NCBI GenBank assembly: GCA_008931825.1
Contig: QXVZ01023432.1
Coordinates: 1-25,258, forward strand
Reading direction: 5' to 3'
Origin: Phallusia fumigata
Lineage: Eukaryota; Chordata; Ascidiacea; Phlebobranchia; Ascidiidae
DNA: 25,258 nt
The notes below the pieces were generated by a model. It was not told the DNA's origin. It did no database searches and was given only the letters and a program-made list of their open reading frames with translations. The first letter of the stretch is position 1; each line of letters starts with the position of its first letter. This document shows positions 8,601 to 18,714 of this stretch, piece by piece. The translations under genes were made by a program, and so were the position numbers.

Positions 8601-11600
8601 TTTAGAAAATGTGCCACAGTAATTTAGTTATTGCATATTTACATCATCTGGTGAACAACAAACCAGCGTAAAGTCACACGAAACAAACAGTAGCGTCTCG
8701 AGGTATATAGAATGATCGCAGAAGGGATGACGGTCACTTTCAATCTGTCAAAGGAATTTAGCAAAAATCGCTGAATATTTACCAAACAAAGTCAGGAAAA
8801 AAGACCAATTTGGAAAAGCACAGAAGAATTCCAAAACAACTGCTGGGCTTCGGTTTTAGTTCAGTTTGCAGTCTATGGTTTAAAATATACAATTGAAGCT
8901 GATCAGATAACAACGCCCGTTTTGAGCGCAGCTAATAATGTGTTCGAACGCTGCTCTGTCGTTTATAATCTATTATACCATAAATTCAGCGAAATAATTC
9001 ATTTAAAAAACGCAAGAATTTTGAAAAAGTTCAAATATTGTTTTCAATTACCGCACAGGATTTAAACTATTTCGAAAGCCTTTTAACAAAGTGGTGAATT
9101 CTGAACACGTTTTTATGCCTGTACATGGGTCTAGCGCTTTGGACCGTTTCTAAAAATATTAAAGGATAGCTTGACAGCCACCTGAGGAAAACAACAACGT
9201 TGCGAAACAGGACAACTAGCAAACCTAACGTACAAATTTTGCACACTGGTGGGACCAACTGTTTTAAGCATACTGTTTTGTTTGCGTTGCTGAGTTTAAA
9301 GGTGATCGTCAGGAAACGTAGAAATCCGAATCCTGATAAACAAACTTGTCAAAACATTTTTCTCTTCTGGAGTATGTGGTGCGCTGCACCCGTCTAAAAA
9401 GACCGTATCTTAGATATCAGATGTTTCCTGTGGTGGTCATGATAATGCATTTCCTTTAAAATATCAACGACGTCAGAAACGAACAGGAATGTTTGCGAAA
9501 ACCGTACACACGCCTGTCCTACAACTCTCGGCTCTAAAACCACTACGTTTAGCCTGCTTTTTGGCGTTTTTCGAGCCACTTGAAGATCGAAAGAAACCAA
9601 GCAACTGGTTGAGGAGGCCACAAAACTCTTAACTGCTGCAAAAACAACCAAATTGAAACTGAAGCAACAGAACGTAGGCTTTAAACTAAGTAGCAACAGC
9701 CTTTCTATCAGAAACTATAAACTCATGTTAACTACAAACTTTTTCGGTGTGGGACTGACAGCATTGAATGGGTTTTCTGTCTTTTCAAACCTCATTGGAT
9801 TTAAATACACGCCAATCGCAGTGTGTCGAAGCGAAACATACTACGCCGTCAAGTAGTGGGCGCCGCCACCGCTCTGTTGGCCAACCATGCTGGTTAATTA
9901 TTGGTTACACATTTCACATTTTTTCAGCTGATGGGAAACCCCCATCCCGTTACGCCTGGTGCTGCTGAGCATAGTAAAGTTTCTGTGCAATTTTTCACCG
10001 CACTCCCTGCACTAGCACATGTTAGCACATTAAGAGGCTAAAATTTACATAGCAATGAATACAAAGTGCATAATTACCAAAGTTTCAAGCAGTTTGTTTT
10101 TGCTAAAAACACCTTGTTTGCTATTGATATTAAAACGACGTTGTTGGGTTACCAAGTATACAGAGGACATTAGATTTTTATTGTAATGGCTATATAGAGC
10201 AACTTCTGAAAATATGGAATTGGACTGGAAAAAAGGTGTGCTGTGAGTAGTGTGCTGTGTGCAGGTATCACGCTGTAATGAATTACAATTTATCTGACTG
10301 TTTTATATGAGCTTAACTGAGCGAATCTGGCTGAAGTTCAACCAACGTACAGCTGAGACTTAAATGCGGAACCGATGCAACTCGTATTAAGTGTTGAGTT
10401 TCAATGAGGAAGTAATTAAGTGTTTTGTTGTTGGTGGTGGGTATGCACAGTTCTGTAGATTTTTTCAATTTGCTATGACTGGCAGTTACAAACCAAGGAA
10501 AGAAATCACAAATGGACAGAGATTACCAAAACATCAAAGATTTGTGCACTCGCACATAGGCAGAACGTTATAGTGCACGTTTGATGCGGTACATAACATT
10601 AGGTAGTGACAAATATGATTTTGTGAATAACAAATACTTGTTTTACAATCGACCGTTTTGACAATTTGGCTAATGATTGGTTGACTTTCCGAAGGCAATT
10701 ATTATGCTTCAAGCAGTCCTAAACAGCAACTGGCCACCAACTTTGTAACTTCAAAACGGTTTGTAACCACTTAACCACATTGGCTACGGAATAGTACTTT
10801 GGTCCAACAAAACTTTAGTGCATTACTTTTTTCTATAGCAGTCAAACTAGTTTCCCACCTTTATTGTTCCGCGTCAAAGCCCAAAACAAAACATGACATC
10901 GTTTACGATCCAAAGCTCGCGCTCGCTCGTCGAAACTTTAGTTTCTTTCCGTTCCGAGCAATGCAGCCAGCCTTTTTCTTTGGTAAATGCCCCGTAAACC
11001 CGTAAACACTGTCGTTAGCCTAAGTGCGTTGGTAAATGTTAGCGTTGGCCTCAGTCTGCTGCTAAGCTACAATTCACGCAAACAACATCTTGAAAACGAA
11101 AACTAGGTATGACAAGGTTAGGAGAATCGACCCTTGCAACGTTGCAATTAAAAACACACACATCCTAATCATAAAACAAGAATTTACTGCAAAATAAACA
11201 CATTGCTAGATGAGTAGAAAAAGCATTTCCACAAAAAGGTGGCATGAAAACGTAACTAATAAATCGTTTAGCAACACGACGCCTGCGATTAAGGCGCGAG
11301 ACCCTCAAAAAGCCCAACTGAACAAGGGCCCTACCTACGAGACTGTACAAATAACGGCTTGTGGCGTCTCTGTTGGTCCGCGGTAATAAAAATTTTGCAG
11401 ATTGCTGTGTGCCTTTTTCTCGCGTTCTCTTTTTTAATGAACTTGTAACGTTATGTGTTTTGGGTCTAGCGCGTGTGATCATTGTAATTTACACCTCGTG
11501 GAATTTACAGCAAACGCTCGCATCACTGGTAACCCTCGAAGTTTAAATTTGCATTTTTGTAAGACAAAATGTGTAAACTGACATTTGTAAGACAAAATGT

Positions 11601-12950
11601 GTCAATCTAAAGAGCTTCAGCAGAAAAACGCTATTTTACAAAACCGCAAGGGAGAACGAAGAAAAAGATGAAGGAAAGTGTAATTTGATTTCTTTTCTCG
11701 TTGTGATTTTCATTCCGCGCCGAACTCGTCTCTTCTGAGTCCCAGTTACATAACGCTTTATTCTAATGACGGTTAAACTGCAGGGCGTTTTAACATGAGG
11801 TGTTCGCCATGTTTTTGTTTGAGCAGATTTTTTCAAATTTGTGATTGTTTCAGTTACATTGTCGCTACGTTCTCTTTTGCAGAGGCAAAATTAACCCAAC
11901 TTCAACTTCAAATTCCAGGCCCACTTTCGACACGTCACTTTTTAAAGTAAAAAAGGGATGTCTACAAAGCTAGCTGGAAGGGGGATGTGTGCAAGGCCAA
12001 TTGCAAGTTTTCACAGAAACAATAATAATATACCAGCTGAGAGCAGCGAAAAGCAGTTGACCTAATTATCAAGGTCATTATAAAAGCGAATACGATGTTA
12101 GGTCGTATATAATATTTGTAAAATATATATTTTGTAAATATTTGTATTATCGCTTTCAGCCCAGTGTTGATGTTGGCTCGATACGAATTTTCTACTTTTT
12201 TCTCACACTTTGAGAATTTCACTCTCCAAAGGTGAATCCCGATCAGGTTTTTTGTTGAGTCTTTTGGTCAAGTGGGGCCCTCGTTTTGCTGCCGCCGGTG
12301 ATGGTCTCTTGTAGACTTTCTCACCGGTATACGGATTGTTCATCTTTGTATGTGCATTGCACGTGATGCGCAATGCAGTTTCTATAATTACACAATCAGG
12401 TTGGAAATTAGGGGAGCATGCAAAAGGCTATAATGAGAGATGTATTGTGCCTTAAAGCAAAAAGACATAAACACATGCGGAGCCCCATAACGTGTATTTG
12501 GATGAACAGCATGGTTTGCTTTCATTGCTCCAGACTGTCACCTGACGGATGTTTTGTTTTTGTATCTGGCTTTTAAACAAACAAAAAGCACAACAGGCAA
12601 TTCGCATTGATCGGAAGTTTTAAAAACAAGCTCAAATGAAAGTTGTGAACAAAATCGTTAAACAATACAAACATTAGTTAGATTTAAATTTTGCGATACT
12701 TTTTTAACAGAACAACAAGAGCAAGCGACGTTTTAATTTTTTGCAGAATTGTTTTTGATTTACTCATGGATGTAGCAAAATAGAAAAGTAAAACTTGGAC
12801 AAAGCGACATTATTTAGCTGCAATTGTACATCAAGAATGAAAAACCATGCGCTGCGACTAAAGTATGTAAATGTATTTAAGAATGTTAGCATGTTTTTGA
12901 AAAGTTAATTACAGTAGATGTGCGTTTTTTCTACAATAAAGCATAAAATT
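8601..12950. other. Spacer R1 between units I and II
   Basis: No gene that I can support in 4.3 kb. 8640-9190 aligns with 24760-24960. About 9200-10998 has no counterpart in the third unit. 11020-12950 aligns with 15858-18710. The best conserved part is 11220-11610 against 16330-16660, including CGGCTTGTGGC and TCTGTTGGTCCGCGGTAATAA. Its reading frames do not stay open in both copies, so conservation here reflects recent duplication or a non-coding element. Confidence 0.5.
11556..11602. repeat. Two-copy tandem repeat, 28-base period
   Basis: TTTGTAAGACAAAATGTGT occurs at 11556-11574 and again at 11584-11602. The homologous position in R2 (near 16627) has one copy, so this is a local duplication specific to R1. 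Confidence 0.8.
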
Positions 12951-12959
12951 TCACATTAA

Positions 12960-13800
12960 TTAGATGTAGGTAATGATGTACGATGGGTAAGCACTTGCGT
13001 CTTTAAAGACCACGTACACCTCTGGGTTGTTAATGTTGTTGGCCACGCTATCGTATGGATCGCTGTTGGGCTTTATTGGAACGACATTCATGCTTGAGTT
13101 TCCCAAGGTATAATAGCCGGTAGTAACCTCTGCCAGAATCATACGACGTAGACCATCTTTATCAGCTTTTGTGTAGTTGTGTGAATATAAGGCCTTTTTT
13201 GCAAAGTATACGCCCTTTCCATATTTGGTACCTAAAAAAGTCAACGAGATACTGAAAGAGAGAAAACTGTTTTACATTGGTTTTGCTAACCGTGCTTAAC
13301 CTTCTAGTGCAAGCTTGCTATCCTTTAATGTGTTGCGGGGCACTTTTATATCAAGAAAGTTATTTCGGCAACAAAAGATTTGTTCCTGCTTGCTAAAGGC
13401 TGAAAGTTAGATATATATGTGGTAGATATTTACAAAGCATCGCCGGCAGTAGTGCCGTGTAGCATAGAATTCGACTTTAATCATCTAAACAACAATAACA
13501 CCTTTGCTTTATAACAAAAAACATGTATTAACTGTTGTCATAAGTTGTCGACAGTTAATTTGACCATGTAGGCTATTGTCCTGTCTACGTTGCTTAGCCT
13601 TAAAATGTACCGTTTTTTCCACAATGACTTCTGTCAAATCCGTCCTTGCATATTTTTCGAACCGAATCGTAACTCGTTCCATGGAAAAGAAAGTTAGTCA
13701 TTATCAAGTGCGCACAACCAGCATTTTGAAGTCGAGTTTTAACAGTTTCTTTTAAAGCCCTGAATTGCTTGTAAAGCATGGGGTTTTGGACTCTTTCAAT
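12960..13800 (-). CDS. PARP14/15-like domain, unit II, exons B and C
   Basis: Exon B is 13800-13611, with acceptor TTGATGCAG|ATT and donor AACG|GTACAT. It encodes IERVQNPMLYKQF and LFHGTSYDSVRK with the triad His. Exon C is 13231-12960, with acceptor TTTTTTAG|GTACC and a TAA end. It encodes GKGVYFAKKALYS (triad Tyr), ILAEVTTGYYTLG and PEVYVVFKDASAYPSYIITY. The third triad residue is Val, so mono-transferase chemistry is expected. Both exons are open and phase-matched, and the C-terminus is the undamaged form. The contig ends at 13983, before exon A. Exon A of this copy is therefore either the one at 14758-14607, reached across the N, or missing. Confidence 0.85.
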
Positions 13801-14567
13801 CTGCATCAAAAAAAGTTGTATCAGGCCTATTCAAGATCATCGATAAAAATTCTGTGAGGTTGAAGAGCCTATCGGCACCAAAACATATTTGCCTTTATTT
13901 AAACAAAGTGTTAAAATGTACTCGAAAAGAAAATTTTCTGAAAAAGTTTGTTTGCCCGAATTTCCATCTAGTCCTAATTGATGNAGAGGAAAGCATCTCC
14001 AGCAGTAGCGCCCATAGTATTCGGCTTCAATCATGTAAACAACAGCAAACTATAAACACAAATAACATACACTTGTTTAATGACACCATTGATTTATAAA
14101 AAAACATTTATCAAATGTTGTCATATGTTGTCGACAGTTAATTTGACCATGTAGGCTATTGCCCTGTCTACATTGCTTAGACTTAAAATGTACCATTTTT
14201 TCCACAATGGCTTCTGTCAAATCCGTCCTTGCATATTTTTCGAACCGAATCGTAACTCGTTCCATGGAAAAGGAAGTTTGTCATTATCAAGTGCGCACAA
14301 CCAGCATGTTGAAGTCGAGTTTTAACAGTTTCTTTTAAAGCTCTGAATTGCTTGTACAGCATGGGGTTTTGGACTCTCTCAATCTGCATCAAAAAAAAGT
14401 TGTATCAGGCCTATGCAAGATCATCGATAAAAATTCAGTGAGGTTGAAAAGCCTATCGGCACCAAAACATATTTGCCTTTATTTAAACAAAGTGTTAAAA
14501 TGTACTCGAAAAAAAATTTTTCTGAAAAAGTTTGCTTGCCCGAATTTCCATCTAGTCCTAATTGATG
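13505..14567. repeat. Near-identical direct repeat around the N at 13984, duplicating PARP exon B
   Basis: About 13505-13983 and 14067-14567 match closely, with a few substitutions and indels. Both hold a complete exon B (13611-13800 and 14194-14383) differing by about one residue (QNAG versus QHAG). This is the level expected of two alleles placed in series. Confidence 0.8.
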
Positions 14568-14758
14568 TATCAAGGTATGAAATGCAATGCAAAAACTTAA
14601 AATCACCTTTAAAACTTTTTTCCCCAGAGTTGCGGAGAACCTTGAAATAACTGTTTTGTATTCTTCACCACTTATTATCACAATTGTCTTTGTTTCGTTT
14701 TCCATTGGTTCCCATTCTTTTGGAAGTCCGGATTGGACCACGCTGCTTATGTTCGTGA
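14194..14758 (-). CDS. PARP14/15-like domain, unit II, exons A and B' (allelic copy of B)
   Basis: Exon A is 14758-14607. It begins TNISSVVQSGLPKEWEPM, continues GEEYKTVISRFSATL and ends KKVLK with donor AAG|GTGATT. Exon B' is 14383-14194, IERVQNP to CGKN-G with LFHGTS. The A|B' junction is phase 0 as in the other units. The acceptor of exon A (ATACGATTAG) is a phase 1 site, as in unit III. No linker exon (CRDNQSV in unit III) is found between exon A and module exon 3. Exon 3 also ends in phase 1 and could splice straight to exon A. No exon C follows within this contig. Confidence 0.8.
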
Positions 14759-15196
14759 CTAATCGTATAAAATCAACAGTTTTTAATTAGCAGCTTTACG
14801 TTTTCGGCCAATCCATTTAAGTAAACAGCTGTAATAACTTTTGTGTAGGTACAAAACAAAAGCGAAGAACAAATTACAGCGTAATTTCTACCAAGACACG
14901 TGTAGAATTGTTTATAACCGACCAGTTCGATTTAAAAAAATTAAAACAGAAAATTCGAAGATTAACATAGAAATCATGGAAACTGGCTACACTTATTTTT
15001 TTAACCCGTTGGACCAACGTATTGTACTTTTTCTCAGTTATTTGTTATGTAAGTTACTAATAAAAACAGTTTTTTTCTCAACTAAAATACTAAACGTTTT
15101 TTACAACTCTTAGCAAACAAAACAGATGAATCTGCTAAAAACACCCATAGCACGGTCAGGCAATTTAATTACTTTGTAGTTTGCAAATAACGTTAC

Positions 15197-15670
15197 CTGA
15201 TAATGTAGAAAGTATCAAAAATGAGTCCATGTGACCAAGCTGCATCCATATGACAAAAGTATTAAAAATGACAAGAATCGTTTTACTTATGGCGTGATTG
15301 TAGCTTATTCCAAGAGTCCAATGACCACTCAGGCCTTTCAAACCAAATATGTAATAGATAATAACAGCGATGATGAGGCAACAACCTGTGCTTACAAACA
15401 AAAAACGCATTTACAAATTTGTAAGTTTGAGGTCGGATGTAAAGCGTATTAAACATTTCAGATTTTGCAAACGGTGAGGATACTTTCCCCATGGCAAAAT
15501 ATTTGGATTACGTGTTGCTCATAGGAATGGATAAGTATACTATTCAGAGCATGCAGAAATATTCCTTTGGACTTTTTTCGATTGATTATACACAACAATG
15601 GAAATAAATTCAACTGCTGCTCCCGTTAAAAAAGCAGAGGCTGTAATTTTTCTTGCATCATTTTTTATTG
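15197..15670 (-). pseudogene. Module A fragment, unit II: exon 3 and truncated exon 2
   Basis: Exon 3 is 15385-15197, with SCCLIIAVIIYY, GHWTLGISYNHAISK and TM4. It is 189 bases instead of 159, because an in-frame 30-base partial duplication lengthens the end of TM4. Exon 2 starts at 15670 after TTTTAATTTCAG. It has ATA in place of the usual ATG codon (not an initiator, so harmless), then DARKITASAFLTGAAVEF. It then hits a stop at 15544 region after RNISACSE, because a deletion removed the second half of the exon and its 5' splice site. Exon 1 is absent since the contig ends at 15856 inside intron 1. This membrane module cannot make a complete protein as assembled. Confidence 0.7.
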
Positions 15671-15857
15671 CTGAAATTAAAATTGTCAGTGTATAAAAAG
15701 GAAACTGCACACAAACTGAAGCATTTCACGAAGTGATGTTTGCGAGTATCAGTTTAGCAGATAAACAGGAGAGAAACAATCGATTTATTAATTGGGAAAA
15801 AATAACGCGCGTCGGATTTTGGATAAATTGCGAAAATAACCACTTGGTCAAAAAAGN

Positions 15858-18650
15858 TGCGTTGGTAAATGTTAGCGTTAGTCTCAGCCTGCTGTTAAGC
15901 GATAATGTACAATTTACGCCAACAACACCTTAAACAAAAACTGTTTTTGTGATCTTCTTATGATCGTTTAAGTGACATTTAAAAGTAGGTCAAGGATACA
16001 AGTGGAATTTATAGGAAGGATGGTCACAAAATGCAGTTAAAACCTTGTCATTATAGCCTTAAACAGTCTAAAATAGGCAAACCAAAGTTATTGCCCGTGC
16101 TGTACTTAGCTCAATTGCAACTTTATAACTTACAAAAACAACTTAACAAATGTTGCTTTGTTTTCTGTGCAGCTCCAAAGTTTTACACACGTACCATACT
16201 TGAAGTATTAACTGCATGGGCCTGCCACGGTTAGGAGAATCGCACCTGGCAATGTTGCAATTGAAAACACGCACATTCCAGTCACAAAACAACAATGTAC
16301 TGTAAAATTTCCAAATGAGTAGAATATAAAGGTGTTACCAAAACGTAACTAATAAAGCGTTTGGCAACACCACTTCTGGTATTCAGGCGCAAGACCCTCA
16401 AGGCCGCAACTGAACTGGCAACCTACCTACACGACTGTACAAATAACGGCTTGTGGCATCTCTGTTGGTCCGCGGTAATAAAAAAGATTGTTGTGTGCCT
16501 TTTTCTATCGTTCTCTTTTTTTGTTGAACTTGTAACGTTATGTGCGTTTAATCACTGTAACTTTCACCTCGTGGAATTCACAGCAAACGCTCGTCTCATT
16601 GGTATCCCTCGACATTTACAAACGACATTTGTAAGACAAAATGTGTAAATCAAATGAGCTTCAACAGAAAAACGCTGTTTTAAGAAACCGAGAGGGAAAA
16701 CGAGAAAAAAGAAGATGAAGGAAAGTGTAATTTTGATTGCTGCTGTTCCCGTTGTGATTTTCATTTCGCGCCGAGCTCGCCTCTTCTGAGACCCAGTCAC
16801 ACAACGCTTTCTAATGACGGTTAGCTGCAGCGGGTTTTACCATGACGTGATCGCCATGTTTTTGTTTGCCCTGTTTTTACGACTTTATGATTGTTTCAGT
16901 TCTATTATCGCTACGTTCTCTTTTGCCGAGGCAAAAAAACAACTTCGACTAAAATATAAACAAATGTAATGCCTGCATAAGGCTTGCCGTCCCACACCCA
17001 CCTTCGACATGTCATTTTTAAAAGCAAACAAGAGACATGTGTGGAAGGCCGAGTGAAATCTTTCACAGAATCGATGAAAATATGCCAGCTTACAGCAGCG
17101 AAAAGCAGTTGACCTAAATACCATGGTCATTGAAAAAGTGAGTACGTTGTTAGGTCATATATTATATTTGTAAAATATGTATTTTGTAGATACATGTATT
17201 ACGCCTTTCAGCCCTGTGTTGATGTTTGCAAGATACGAATGTTTATCAATTTTCCAATGTGCTTCCATGCAGTGAACTACGAGACATTGCACTTTGTTGT
17301 ATGTTCGACTGTTTCTAGATCATTGTGCAATATCACTCTTCGCTTTTTACCAACCTCAAATTTCATGTTTTTTTACATTTGTTTTGCGGGACTTTCTAAA
17401 GATAAAATCCTATCATTTTTTTGTTGAGTCTTGATATGGGTCGAGCCCCTTTGAACATTACAACAAGTGTTTTTCTCACATTTTTTCAGAAGCATTGGGT
17501 CTCTTGTTTTGCTGCTCCCAGACAACCTTATTTATGTACCTGCTAACTATTTGCCTATTATGGTCTCTCGTAAACTTCCTCCACTCCATACAGATTGTGC
17601 ATCTTTGTATGTGCAGTGCACGTGGTGCACATTTCAGTTTCTATGGTAAGACTAATTACACAATCAGGTTAGAAATTGGGGGAGAATGCAAAAGCCTATT
17701 ATGAGTGATGTATTGTGCCTAAAGAAGTCGTAAACGTAAGATGTGAAATCCGTTTTTAGAAGTAGACAAGCCGTAAATAGTAGGGTTTGCTTTTACTACT
17801 CCATATTTGCCACCTTATGGTTGTTTGTTTTTGTATCTGACTTTGAACGAAAAAGAAGCAAAACAGGCGATTAGGTTTGCTCGAAAGTTATACAAACAAG
17901 CTCAAATGCGAGTACAAAACAAACAATGGTTCTAAATAATAGTTAAATTTAGGTCGTTAATTAACACAAACACGAGTTAGATAAAAATTTTGCGAACAAG
18001 AGAATGCCACGTACAAATTTTCTTTGCAAAATCACGTTCCTCATTCTCAATAGGAAGATACAAGCCAGTACTTGTGTGTGAAACATATTCTACGTAACTT
18101 TGCGCCGCTTTTCCGAATCATTCCTGATGATGACAGCAGCGTTTGTCGAAACGTAGAATATGTTTTACACTGGCTTGTATCTTCCTATTGAGAATATTTA
18201 AAACCGTGAATTGTGTACCTAAGTTCCTCATGGATGTAGCAAAATGGAAAGTAAATATGACCAAAACTCCAATATTTGGCTACATCTGTAGACTACGTGA
18301 ACACAGTTAAGCGGAGTTTTGAACCAATGGAAACTAACCTCTTCATATTTTGCTCAGTTTTGAATTAATTTGGCCCGATTTTATCCCAAAGCAACCAAAA
18401 CATTTTTGCAATTGCGACTTGTTTTGAACAACTACAAGTTATTGTCCGTTACAACAATTATTACATGTTGGACTTTGTGCTGCAAAAAGTAAGCAATTGT
18501 AAAGCACATAACTTTTTACCTAAAGCCATTAATTTTATAATCTCCGTCTATTTACTAGGCATAATTTACCTGTTTGTATTATGCTATCCAATTTAGCCGC
18601 CCACATGTACATTTAACTGCAAGATATCAGAATTCTTTTTTGCATTGAAA
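15858..18650. other. Spacer R2 between units II and III
   Basis: No gene seen. 15858-16120 matches the right end of the window (25028-25258), and 16230-17720 matches 11140-12440. 17800-18030 and 18222-18650 match 12530-12950. The only clear structured feature is the foldback at 18045-18222. The start of this piece directly follows the N, so about 5 kb of a full unit (rest of module A, module B, early spacer) is missing to its left. Confidence 0.5.
18036..18231. mobile_element. Small foldback element with hammerhead-like core
   Basis: The outer arms 18043-18069 and 18169-18195 are perfect 27-base inverted repeats. The inner arms 18081-18095 and 18151-18165 are perfect 15-base inverted repeats. 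GTTCCTCAT flanks the unit at 18036-18044 and 18223-18231, and the homologous spacer R1 (near 12763) has a single site, so this is an insertion of about 178 bases. The centre reads TA at 18095-18096, CTGATGA at 18124-18130, a 4-base stem GACA/TGTC (18132-18135, 18144-18147) and GAAA at 18148-18151. This is the order of hammerhead core elements in a stem III-outermost topology. Stem I pairing is not evident, and there is an extra T before the stem II helix. No protein is encoded; it would move non-autonomously. Confidence 0.65.
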
Positions 18651-18652
18651 AG

Positions 18653-18658
18653 TTTAAT
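18653..18658 (-). terminator. Possible polyadenylation signal, PARP unit III
   Basis: ATTAAA on the minus strand about 57 bases beyond the TAA of exon C, matching the position in unit I. Confidence 0.3.
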
Positions 18659-18714
18659 TAAAGCAGATGAATATTTTTGCCCAATATCAAATAAAGCATA
18701 AAATGTCACATTGA

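Noticed and set aside
9394..9696. 100-codon open frame on the minus strand
   Set aside because: No recognisable domain, no splice-site support, and the segment has no homologous copy in other units to test conservation.
11165..11482. 105-codon minus frame in spacer R1
   Set aside because: The homologous stretch of R2 contains indels that break the frame, so it is unlikely to be coding.
14841..15113. 90-codon + strand frame between PARP exon A and module exon 3, unit II
   Set aside because: AT-rich, aligns with intron sequence of unit III near 20290-20420, and is not conserved as a frame.
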